A stretch of 14,506 nt of DNA, from positions 1-14,506 of the forward strand of contig CALHQN010000104.1 in assembly GCA_938036585.1 (NCBI GenBank), given 5' to 3'. The position numbers and the translations under genes are program-made. The notes beneath the pieces were generated by a model. It saw nothing but the letters and a program-made list of their open reading frames with translations, had not been told where the DNA came from and searched no databases. This stretch comes from an uncultured Campylobacter sp. (GTDB lineage: Bacteria; Campylobacterota; Campylobacteria; Campylobacterales; Campylobacteraceae). This document shows, piece by piece, positions 7,231 through 14,244 of this stretch. Each line of letters starts with the position of its first letter. The stretch's first letter is position 1.

Positions 7231-8358
7231 TTGAAAAGCGCCTATATTTTCCCGATCGTCGGTACGGTTTTATTTCTGTTTTTCAATCTTTACGTTTATA
7301 AATCGATCGGCGCGCGCTTTGCGTCATATAAAAATTTTGGGGCGTTTCGCCCTGCTTTGATCTTGCTTTGCATAGTTTTAGCGGTCTTTGACGCTATCTT
7401 TTTTGCGGGATTCGGCCCCGGCGTAAGCTTTAAAAACGAGCTGCTTTATAAAGCTTGCGTATTTTGCGCCGCGGTGACTTTATCTCTATTTTTCCTCTGC
7501 CTTGCTTACGATGTGCTAAGCGCCGCCACCCACGTGGCTAAATTTAGCGAAAATAGGCGAAGATTTTTAAAAACCTTCATCGACGTAACCTTCGTGATAA
7601 TGACGTTTAGCTACCTATTTAAGGGCTTTTTCAATGCGCTTAAGCAGCCCAAGATCACCGAGTGCGAAATAAAAATCAAAAGCTTAGATCGCGAGCTAAA
7701 TTTCGCCGTCATCTCGGACGTGCATCTGGGCGAGTTTTTGAAAAAGGAGTTTTTGCAAGGCGTCGTAGCGCGGATAAACTCGCTAAGCTTCGATGCACTG
7801 CTGATCGTGGGCGATATGTTTGATCTGCGCTCGGATGAGCTCGGGGATATTTTGCAGCCTCTTGAGGCGATCAAAAAGCCTATCTTTTTCGTCACGGGCA
7901 ACCACGAGTATTACCGCGGCGACGCAAGCGGGCTTATCGCGGCGATGCAAAAAGCGGGCGTGCGGGTGCTGCAAAACGAAAGCGTGGAATTTAAAGGGCT
8001 AAATTTAATGGGCGTGCACGATCTTAGCGGCTTTCGCTTCGGATATATGCAGCCCGATCTAAGCGCTGCGCTAGCGCAAGCAGACCACGATAAACCAAAA
8101 ATTTTACTCGCGCATCAGCCCAAATACGTCGTGGACTTCGTGCGCGACGAGGTCGATCTGTGTATTTGCGGACACACGCACGCGGGGCAAATTTTCCCGT
8201 GGACGCTTTTGGTGCTACTTAGCCAGAAGTATCTTTACGGGCTGTATAACGACGGGCTGAAGCAAATTTACGTAAGCAGCGGCGTAGGGTTTTGGGGCCC
8301 GCCGATAAGGGTCTTTGCCGATGCCGAGATCGCGCTGCTTAAGCTTAGAAAGGCATAG
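7231..8358 (+). CDS. Membrane-anchored calcineurin-like metallophosphoesterase
   Basis: It has 375 residues. Three or four hydrophobic segments lie in the first 140 residues (about 5-23, 41-62, 75-95 and 115-135), followed by a metallophosphoesterase domain of the YkuE/YaeI type. Metal-binding motifs are complete: SDVHLGE (Asp163, His165), GDMFDLR (Asp195, Asp198), GNHEYY (Asn224, His225), LAHQPK (His295) and CGHTHAGQ (His315, His317). A dinuclear metal phosphohydrolase is therefore expected; the substrate is not evident, though its place beside psd suggests a lipid or envelope phosphate ester (inference). The start is TTG 7231, three bases after the regulator stop, with a weak ribosome site. 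A homologue next to psd is, from memory, conserved in C. jejuni. Confidence 0.9.
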   Translation: MKSAYIFPIVGTVLFLFFNLYVYKSIGARFASYKNFGAFRPALILLCIVLAVFDAIFFAGFGPGVSFKNELLYKACVFCAAVTLSLFFLCLAYDVLSAATHVAKFSENRRRFLKTFIDVTFVIMTFSYLFKGFFNALKQPKITECEIKIKSLDRELNFAVISDVHLGEFLKKEFLQGVVARINSLSFDALLIVGDMFDLRSDELGDILQPLEAIKKPIFFVTGNHEYYRGDASGLIAAMQKAGVRVLQNESVEFKGLNLMGVHDLSGFRFGYMQPDLSAALAQADHDKPKILLAHQPKYVVDFVRDEVDLCICGHTHAGQIFPWTLLVLLSQKYLYGLYNDGLKQIYVSSGVGFWGPPIRVFADAEIALLKLRKA

Positions 8359-9408
8359 ATGAGAAGTTTTATTTCGAGGATTTTCGGGGTTATCGCCGCG
8401 GTGAAATTTCCTAAATTTATACAAAATTTTATCAACCGCAAATATGTGGAATTTTTCAAAATCGATATGAGCGAATTTGATCCGCCGCAAAGCTACGCGA
8501 GCCTAAACGCGCTTTTTACCCGCCGCTTGCTGCGTCCGCGCGAGATAGCGGCAGATGAGTTAGCCTTCATAAGCCCTAGCGACGGCGTGATCTTTGAGAG
8601 CGGATGCTGCGCCGATCTGCGGGCTTTTAGCGTAAAGGGCTGCGAATACAGCCTTAGCGAGCTGCTGGGGTGGACGTTTACGGCGAGCGAAAGCGGCGGA
8701 GCGGTTAAAAATTTAGATGACGAGGCGGTTACTACGAACGGGAGCGGCGAGGTTGGAACCGGATGCGCAAAAGATGCCGGCGCAGGGATGAAATTTCGCG
8801 CCGCGCAAGCGAAAATCATAGGCGGCGGCGCAACTTATGCCGCGAGCGGCGTGCAGGCTGAAATTTATAGCGATGAAGGCGGTGTGAGCCGCGAAACGAG
8901 CGCAGAGGACGCCCAATGCCGCAAAAATACAAGCGGCGCAAATTTAAGCTACGCAAACATCTATCTAAGCCCGCGCGATTATCATCATTATCACGCGCCG
9001 TGCGATCTGAGCGTGCTGCAGGCGCTTTATATCCCTGCAGATCTTTACAGCGTGGCGAAGAAATTTTTACTTAAAATTCCAAACCTCTACGTCAAAAACG
9101 AGCGCGTTATTTTGAAGTGTAAAATGCGAAACGGCGGGATTTTGTGGATGGTTTTTGTGGGCGCTTTAAATGTCGGCAAGATGAGATTTGATTTTGATAC
9201 GCGAATACAAACGAATGCGTGCGCGAGTAGGGAGGGGGCGCTTTACGAATATGAAAATTTAAAATTTAAAAAGGGCGATCATTTAGGGAATTTCGAACTG
9301 GGATCTACGATCGTGCTCGTAGCGCAAAGCAAGTTTTTGAAATTTAGCGTTTCGTCCGAGACCGCCGTAAAATTTTCACAAAAAATCGGCGAACTAGGCA
9401 AATTTTAG
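8359..9408 (+). CDS. psd: Phosphatidylserine decarboxylase with a low-complexity insertion
   Basis: It converts phosphatidylserine to phosphatidylethanolamine at the inner membrane. The family self-cleaves to give an alpha subunit with a pyruvoyl group. Key residues are visible: SPSDG with Asp75, the DYHHYHAP motif with His209 and His212, VGALNVG (267-273), and LGST (314-317), where cleavage before Ser316 is expected. The protein has 349 residues against about 266 in C. jejuni (recalled). The excess is a Gly/Ala/Ser/Glu/Thr-rich insertion at about 105-195, between SLSELLG and LSYANIYLSPRDYH, in a place where homologues have a short loop. All catalytic residues are outside it, so the enzyme is probably active. 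The ATG abuts the preceding stop codon with no gap. Confidence 0.94.
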   Translation: MRSFISRIFGVIAAVKFPKFIQNFINRKYVEFFKIDMSEFDPPQSYASLNALFTRRLLRPREIAADELAFISPSDGVIFESGCCADLRAFSVKGCEYSLSELLGWTFTASESGGAVKNLDDEAVTTNGSGEVGTGCAKDAGAGMKFRAAQAKIIGGGATYAASGVQAEIYSDEGGVSRETSAEDAQCRKNTSGANLSYANIYLSPRDYHHYHAPCDLSVLQALYIPADLYSVAKKFLLKIPNLYVKNERVILKCKMRNGGILWMVFVGALNVGKMRFDFDTRIQTNACASREGALYEYENLKFKKGDHLGNFELGSTIVLVAQSKFLKFSVSSETAVKFSQKIGELGKF

Positions 9409-9416
9409 TAAATTTT

Positions 9417-9432
9417 TATCTAAAATTAGATA
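9417..9432. repeat. Short AT-rich inverted repeat after psd
   Basis: TATCTA and TAGATA form a six-pair stem with a four-base loop just after the psd stop, followed by ATTTTCC. It could end the mscL-psd transcript weakly or act as a protein-binding site. The stem has little GC, so terminator strength is doubtful. Confidence 0.3.
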
Positions 9433-9454
9433 TTTTCCGTTTAACTAAAATTAA

Positions 9455-9499
9455 TTTTATTTAAATTTGGCTATAATCATCTCACTTTAAATCAAAGGA
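9455..9499 (+). promoter_or_regulatory. Probable sigma70 promoter and ribosome site for the pseudopilin-priA unit
   Basis: TATAAT (9472-9477) is preceded by TTTGGC and by T-rich runs, the usual Campylobacter extended -10 form. The ribosome site AAAGGA (9494-9499) lies six bases before the ATG at 9506. Confidence 0.6.
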
Positions 9500-9505
9500 T
9501 TTAAC

Positions 9506-9979
9506 ATGAAAAATTTAAAAGCTTTTACGATGATCGAGCTTATTTTCGTCATCGTCGTTTTAGGTATTTTGGCGGGCATTGCAGTGCCTAAGCTAGCTGC
9601 TACGCGCGATGATGCCACGATCGCTAAGATGCGCGGAGATATCGCTGCCATTAGAAGCGGACTTTCGTTAGTTAGAGGCGAGAATATGATGAGGGGCGTG
9701 ACTACGTGGCCTGCACTGGAGGGCGCAGATAACAATACTCTTTTTGACGGCATTTTGCAGCAGCCTATCTATCCTATGAAAGCTGGCGGCAGAAGCGGCT
9801 GGGTCTTAGTTACAAACGGCAATGCCAATGCAACATCTACATATAGGGCTAGCGTAGCAGGCAAGAGCACTACTTTTGATTACTATCCAACTACACCTTT
9901 GGCTACGGCAGCGGGGAGAAACGTAGGTTCATTCGATTGTAATCACGCTGACGAGCTTTGCCAATCTTTAGCTCAATAG
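9506..9979 (+). CDS. Type II secretion / type IV pilus-like pseudopilin
   Basis: It is a 157-residue secreted pseudopilin. The N-terminus has a short basic leader, then AFTMIELIFVIVVLGILAGI. The prepilin peptidase site is Ala6-Phe7, with Glu at +5 (Glu11) and a hydrophobic helix at 7-28. Ala rather than Gly at -1 is common in pseudopilins of this phylum as I recall. The rest is a small globular domain with Gly/Asn/Thr-rich loops and two C-terminal cysteines (145 and 152) that could form a disulphide. In Campylobacter such proteins serve a type II-like system linked to natural transformation, so a role in DNA uptake is plausible but not shown. It precedes priA by 4 bp and likely shares its transcript. 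Confidence 0.88.
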   Translation: MKNLKAFTMIELIFVIVVLGILAGIAVPKLAATRDDATIAKMRGDIAAIRSGLSLVRGENMMRGVTTWPALEGADNNTLFDGILQQPIYPMKAGGRSGWVLVTNGNANATSTYRASVAGKSTTFDYYPTTPLATAAGRNVGSFDCNHADELCQSLAQ

Positions 9980-9983
9980 CTAA

Positions 9984-12569
9984 ATGCTCTATTATGAAGT
10001 TGCGGTTTTGGGCGCCAGCCTAAAGCCGCTTACTTATAGTTCAAATTTTAAAATCCTAGCCTATCAAATCGTATCAGTCCCCGTAAAATTGAGCGTCAAA
10101 TCCGCCGTGATCCTGCGTGAGGTTTCAAAGCCGAGCTTCAAAACTAAGGAAATTTTAGAGATTTCGCAGCTTAAATTTAGCTCGTTTCAAAGCACGCTTG
10201 CAAATTTTATCGCGCATTACTATGTTTGCGAAAAGGGCGTTGCATTCGGAATTTTCGAGCCTGCAAGCGAGATGACGCAAGATTTTGTAAATCTTGCTAC
10301 TAAGCAGAATTGTGCCTCAGGGCAAACTCTTGCCGATAGGCAAAATTTTGCGCTTGGTAGGGATGCTACTGTCACGCAAAATTTCGCTACCGCGCCGAAT
10401 TCTACGCAAAAGCAAAATTTGAAGCAGGCGCCAAATTCTATCTCACAAAATTTGGCGTTAAAATCTACCGCCGCGCAGAATTCTATACAAGAGCTGGACT
10501 TTGTCAATGAACAAAATTCCGTTTCAATTCAAAATTCTACATTGGCTCAAAATTCCGCTACGACAATAAATTTTGTTACCACGCTGGGTTCGATACACAA
10601 ACAAAATTCCGCCATCGCGCCGAATTCCGCGCAAAAGCAAAATTCCATCTCAATTCAAAATTCAGATGCCGCAGCACAAAACCCCGCCCCGCCGTCGCTA
10701 TCTCCGCTTCAAATAGGTAAAATTCCAAACCTCACCCCCGCGCAGGAGCAAGCGCGTAAATTTGCCGAAGCTAATGAAACGTCGCTGATTTTCGGCGATA
10801 CGGGCAGCGGCAAGAGCGAAATTTATATCTCGCTGATCGCGCAGGCGCTCGCTGCGGGCAAGCAGGCGCTGTTTTTGATGCCCGAGATTTCGCTAACGCC
10901 GCAGATGACGAAGCGGCTACAGAGCTATTTCGGCGAGCGGCTCGGCGTCTGGCACTCCAAAATTTCGCCGAAAAAAAAGCGCGAAATTTTAGCGAAATTT
11001 AACGCAGGCGAGATCAGGCTCATCGCGGGCGCTCGCTCGGCGCTGTTTTTGCCCTTTAGCGATCTGGGGCTCATCGTCGTGGACGAGGAGCACGACGACA
11101 GCTACAAATCCGCCGCTGCACCGCGCCTAAATGCCCGTGACGCCGCGATTTTCGTCGGCAAAAAGCTCGGCATCCGCGTGGTTTTGGGCTCTGCGACGCC
11201 TGCGCTTAGCACTTACGCGAAGCAGCCGCACTTCCGCCTGCGCGGCACCTATTTTAGCAGCGCCAAGCGTTTCATTTTCGATGAGAGCGAGACGGGGTTA
11301 AGCCCCAAAATTTTAACCGAGATCGGGCGTAGCCTCGAAGCGGGCAAACAGGCGGTCGTGTTTTTGCCGACGCGCGCGAACTACAAATATATGGTTTGCG
11401 AAAACTGCGGGCAGATCGTGCGCTGCCCGTTTTGCGCCGTCGGGATGAGCTATCACGCGGACGCTGCGGCGCTGAAGTGCCATTACTGCGGCTTTAGCAC
11501 GTTTTACAAGGCGTCTTGCGAAAACTGCGGCGGCGAGGTAATGCAGGCGCGCAAGATCGGCACCGGCGAGCTTGCGGCACAGCTTGCGGCGCGTTTCCCA
11601 AGCGCCCGCATCGCAAAATTTGATCGCGACGAGATCACCACGCAGCGCAAGCTTGAGGCGCTGCTAAATAACTTTAACGCCCATAAAATCGACATTCTGG
11701 TAGGCACGCAGATGCTTAGCAAGGGGCACGATTACCATGGCGTGGATCTTGCGGTGATAATGGGGATCGACGAGCATCTGAGCTATCCCGATTTTAGGGC
11801 GCGCGAGAAGACGCTAGCGCTTGCGATGCAGGTGGCGGGTCGCGCGGGCCGCTCGGGGCAGGGCAGGGTCGTCATACAGACGCGCCAGAGCGGCTTTTTT
11901 AGGGATTATATCGAAAACTACGACGATTTTTTGCGCGACGAGGCGGAGTTTCGCGAGGGGCTCTATCCACCGTATATGCGGCTTTTGCGCGTACTGATCT
12001 CGCATAAAAACGAAAAGGCGGCGGGCGAGATAATGAGCGCCGCGCTTGAACTTTTGCGCCACAAACAGGCGAGAGGTAGCACGTCCGCATCGCATGACGG
12101 GCTGGACGCGAGGCAAGCAAATTTAAGCGCTTTAAATTTGCAAAATTCTGCGCAGCAGGGCGGCAAACAAATATCAAATTCTAAATTTCAAAGCTCGGAT
12201 CTGTGCAGGGACGATGCAAATTTAAACCGCCAAAACGCTTCAAATTTAAAAAATGCCGCGCAAATTTCAGCTTGCGACGCAGGCGCGGACAGCGTAAATT
12301 TAAAGCCCGAAAGAAACGGCACCGCGCAAAATTTTATAAATTTAGCGGTCGAAAATGCTGCCGAAAATTCCGCGCAGTATTTGAAAGAGAAGGCGAGCGA
12401 GAGCTTTGAGATCATCGGCTACGGCAAGGCGGGCATCGCCTATATCGCGTCGAAATTTCGCTTTGAAATTCTGCTGCGCGCTAGCTCGCACATGCCGCTC
12501 ATCAATGCTGCGCGCACGCTTGAGTATCTGCCCGTCGAGATCGATATGGATCCCGTAAACTTCGGCTAA
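9984..12569 (+). CDS. priA: Primosomal helicase PriA with two large low-complexity insertions
   Basis: This superfamily 2 DNA helicase restarts replication at collapsed forks. It has a 3'-DNA-binding N-terminal domain (1-94, YYEVAVLGASLKPLTY, KPSFKTKEI) and Walker A GDTGSGKS (271-278). Motif II is VVDEEHD (365-371) and motif III is GSATPA (402-407). Eight zinc cysteines are present (472, 475, 481, 484, 499, 502, 512, 515). Motif V is GTQMLSKGHDYHGVD and motif VI is QVAGRAGRSGQGR (616-628). It has 861 residues, while other Campylobacter PriA proteins have a little over 600 (recalled). The surplus lies in Q/N/S/A/T-rich insertions at about 96-243, between the DNA-binding and helicase domains, and at about 695-805, before the last domain (SFEIIGYGKAGIAYI). 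Every helicase motif is intact. The ATG follows the pseudopilin stop by 4 bp with no evident ribosome site. Confidence 0.95.
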   Translation: MLYYEVAVLGASLKPLTYSSNFKILAYQIVSVPVKLSVKSAVILREVSKPSFKTKEILEISQLKFSSFQSTLANFIAHYYVCEKGVAFGIFEPASEMTQDFVNLATKQNCASGQTLADRQNFALGRDATVTQNFATAPNSTQKQNLKQAPNSISQNLALKSTAAQNSIQELDFVNEQNSVSIQNSTLAQNSATTINFVTTLGSIHKQNSAIAPNSAQKQNSISIQNSDAAAQNPAPPSLSPLQIGKIPNLTPAQEQARKFAEANETSLIFGDTGSGKSEIYISLIAQALAAGKQALFLMPEISLTPQMTKRLQSYFGERLGVWHSKISPKKKREILAKFNAGEIRLIAGARSALFLPFSDLGLIVVDEEHDDSYKSAAAPRLNARDAAIFVGKKLGIRVVLGSATPALSTYAKQPHFRLRGTYFSSAKRFIFDESETGLSPKILTEIGRSLEAGKQAVVFLPTRANYKYMVCENCGQIVRCPFCAVGMSYHADAAALKCHYCGFSTFYKASCENCGGEVMQARKIGTGELAAQLAARFPSARIAKFDRDEITTQRKLEALLNNFNAHKIDILVGTQMLSKGHDYHGVDLAVIMGIDEHLSYPDFRAREKTLALAMQVAGRAGRSGQGRVVIQTRQSGFFRDYIENYDDFLRDEAEFREGLYPPYMRLLRVLISHKNEKAAGEIMSAALELLRHKQARGSTSASHDGLDARQANLSALNLQNSAQQGGKQISNSKFQSSDLCRDDANLNRQNASNLKNAAQISACDAGADSVNLKPERNGTAQNFINLAVENAAENSAQYLKEKASESFEIIGYGKAGIAYIASKFRFEILLRASSHMPLINAARTLEYLPVEIDMDPVNFG
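10305..10680 (+). repeat. Degenerate CAAAATT repeat array inside priA (QNS/QNF/QNL coding)
   Basis: CAAAATT occurs about ten times and CAGAATT twice, almost always in the phase that codes Gln-Asn followed by Ser, Phe or Leu. Two longer direct repeats show recent internal duplication. Bases 10391-10419 and 10616-10644 match at 27 of 29 positions and are 225 bp (75 codons) apart. Bases 10512-10537 and 10638-10663 match at 24 of 26 positions and are 126 bp (42 codons) apart. Both offsets are multiples of three, so the frame is kept. Confidence 0.75.
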
Positions 12570-12656
12570 GCGCGATTTGGTAAATTTTATTCTATAAATT
12601 TGACCCGCAGAATTTTACGCGATACGCCGATGAATTGAGGTAAGAAAATAGATTTT

Positions 12657-12685
12657 GGCGGCGGTAGACCTTGCCGTCTTATAAT
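12657..12685 (+). terminator. Possible terminator hairpin after priA, overlapping a TATAAT-like hexamer
   Basis: GGCGGC (12657-12662) pairs with GCCGTC (12673-12678), including one G-T pair, around a ten-base loop. It is followed by TTATAATTT. This could end priA transcription. The TATAAT (12680-12685) could instead be a -10 for the next gene, but that would leave a leader of only about ten bases. Confidence 0.3.
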
Positions 12686-12701
12686 TTAAAAAGGCAACGA
12701 T

Positions 12702-13250
12702 TTGAAAAAACTACTTAGAAATTTTATGATTTTTGCGGGTTTTATCTTTATGTTATACGCCTCCTATTTTCTATATTTTTTTTCCAAAAGAGCCGAATAT
12801 GCGGCTATTTTATTGCAAAAGGCGCTTAGGTATGAAGAGGAATTTTTTACTGAGAAAATACAAAATTTAGACCGGTCTGAGCAGACCAAGCTACGGCATG
12901 AGTTTGAAAAAGAGAAATTAAAACTAGAAAAATATTGCAGCGATGCCATAATAAACGGCGAAAATGGTTATTGCAAGGTTTATTACAATCTCGATTTCGA
13001 TTATATCCATTTTTACGACGGGCGAAATCAAGATATCGCGCTGGGCTACGACTTTGATAATGAAAGCATCGAGTTTTATAAAAAGCTATCAGATCACTAT
13101 GATTACAAAGGCAAAAAATGCAGATCGCGCAGGGTGTATAGCGAGCACCATGCGACATTTGCTATTGATAATTTTAAGTATGCAAAATTTTGGTTGGGAA
13201 ATTACGGTGAATTTACCCTAAAAGATCCATACATTCATGAGTGTGAATAA
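12702..13250 (+). CDS. Hypothetical single-pass membrane-anchored protein
   Basis: I do not recognise this 182-residue protein. It has one N-terminal hydrophobic segment (about 7-27) with a basic start (MKKLLRN), so the body is probably outside the inner membrane. A charged, likely coiled-coil helix rich in Glu and Lys follows (about 35-78), then a Tyr/Asp/Phe-rich domain with four cysteines (79, 91, 140 and 181). The start is TTG 12702 with AAGG about eight bases upstream; an internal ATG at 12726 would cut into the membrane segment and is less likely. The DNA is much more AT-rich than priA. It stands alone between priA and the tandem secreted paralogues. Confidence 0.7.
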   Translation: MKKLLRNFMIFAGFIFMLYASYFLYFFSKRAEYAAILLQKALRYEEEFFTEKIQNLDRSEQTKLRHEFEKEKLKLEKYCSDAIINGENGYCKVYYNLDFDYIHFYDGRNQDIALGYDFDNESIEFYKKLSDHYDYKGKKCRSRRVYSEHHATFAIDNFKYAKFWLGNYGEFTLKDPYIHECE

Positions 13251-13435
13251 AATTGATCGGTAATTGAAACACTGAAAGCCTGCCGTATAGATCGGCGGTA
13301 TATGCATAAATTCATATTTGTGCGGATATGATAATGTATTTTATACTTTGATTAAGTAATTATGTTGTATAAGCTTATAAAACCGATAACAAAAAACGCT
13401 TTTAAGATTCCAAAAGCCCATTTAAGGAGCAAGGG
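13251..13435 (+). promoter_or_regulatory. AT-rich spacer with candidate promoter and strong ribosome site
   Basis: No gene is visible in these 185 bp. TATACT (13342-13347) and TATAAG (13368-13373) are candidate -10 hexamers. The ribosome site AAGGAG (13424-13429) is strong and supports the ATG at 13436. A partial inverted repeat at 13304-13323 (GCATAAAT and ATTTGTGC) may be incidental. Confidence 0.4.
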
Positions 13436-14236
13436 ATGCAAATTCGTGCTTTTATTTTAGCGATCTTGTTTGCCGTATCGTTCGCAAAAGCGGACGATAT
13501 AAAGCATCCATCGATGCCATGGCAACTGGAACCTATTTTATGGAAAATTCAAGATAAAAAAGTTGTAAGAAAAGCCCTCCACGAACCTATGATCCGGGGT
13601 GCAACTACCTTTAATGGCAAGAGTTTTTATTTTTTTACGATAGAAGATAATGCAACGCTCAAAAAAGAATATGAAGAGCATTTATCAAAAGAAAGAGACT
13701 TCTGCAACGACTTTTACGATGATCTGTTCGAATGGAAAAATATAAATATAATCAAACCTCTGGTTTTTGATACGACGGATTACAATAACCCCGTTTTAAA
13801 GAAAAATATGGGCGATTGCTGGTATATGGATATGAATAAAACGATTAGAGACGGCTTTACGGGGAGAGGATTTACATTATATAAATTTGATAATAAGCTT
13901 TTGTATATTATGATTTACAAAACCACTCCTTATATATATCAGACGGATGATTTCGCAAATCTTGCTTACATTTTAGATCCCAAAGAGTGTAGTAAAATCA
14001 CAAAAGATCCTCGTAGCAGGGTAAATTTAGAAATTCCGGGCAATATTATATATAAACCACGTCTGTTTTATGCCGAACCGATACGTTATAAAGATATAGA
14101 CTATCTACTTTTCATAGATTTTGATAATACGGATAGCGGACAACTATTCAACGTCACAATCAGGAAATTTAAAGACGGTATTTTACAAATGCCTGTTTGT
14201 AGTAATTCATATTTAAACACGAAGCTTTATCGATAG
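13436..14236 (+). CDS. Hypothetical secreted protein, first of two tandem paralogues
   Basis: I do not recognise this 266-residue protein. It has a clear signal peptide (MQIRAFILAILFAVSFAKA, cleavage after residue 19 before DD), so it should be periplasmic or secreted. The mature part has four cysteines (90, 128, 185 and 255), enough for two disulphides, and many Tyr, Phe, Asp and Lys residues. Notable segments are ILWKIQDKKVVRK (34-46), TTFNGKSFYFF (57-67), NATLKKEYEEHLSKERDFC (72-90) and IDYLLFIDFDNT (221-232). No catalytic motif is evident. The start is fixed by AAGGAG. The next gene, 8 bp downstream, is a paralogue over the visible part. GC content, judged by sampled lines, is about 30-40 percent, well below the left of the window. 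Confidence 0.75.
   Translation: MQIRAFILAILFAVSFAKADDIKHPSMPWQLEPILWKIQDKKVVRKALHEPMIRGATTFNGKSFYFFTIEDNATLKKEYEEHLSKERDFCNDFYDDLFEWKNINIIKPLVFDTTDYNNPVLKKNMGDCWYMDMNKTIRDGFTGRGFTLYKFDNKLLYIMIYKTTPYIYQTDDFANLAYILDPKECSKITKDPRSRVNLEIPGNIIYKPRLFYAEPIRYKDIDYLLFIDFDNTDSGQLFNVTIRKFKDGILQMPVCSNSYLNTKLYR
13649..13703 (+). repeat. Copy 1 of an exact 55-bp direct repeat
   Basis: Identical to 14452-14506 at an offset of 803 bp. It codes NATLKKEYEEHLSKERDF in the first paralogue. The base immediately upstream differs between copies; the downstream limit is unknown because copy 2 reaches the window edge. Confidence 0.95.
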
Positions 14237-14244
14237 GAGCGACT

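Noticed and set aside
10220..10507. Minus-strand Cys/Phe-rich frame, which could look like a metal-binding protein
   Set aside because: The repeated Phe-Cys pattern is just the antisense of the CAAAATT (Gln-Asn) repeats in priA.
10305..10680. CRISPR-like array
   Set aside because: Repeats are short, degenerate, irregularly spaced and in codon phase inside an intact gene; there are no constant-length spacers.
12203..12409. Lys/Arg/Phe-rich + strand frame resembling a basic nucleic-acid-binding peptide
   Set aside because: It is an alternate phase of the second low-complexity insertion of priA, where AAATTTAAA tracts code Lys-Phe-Lys.
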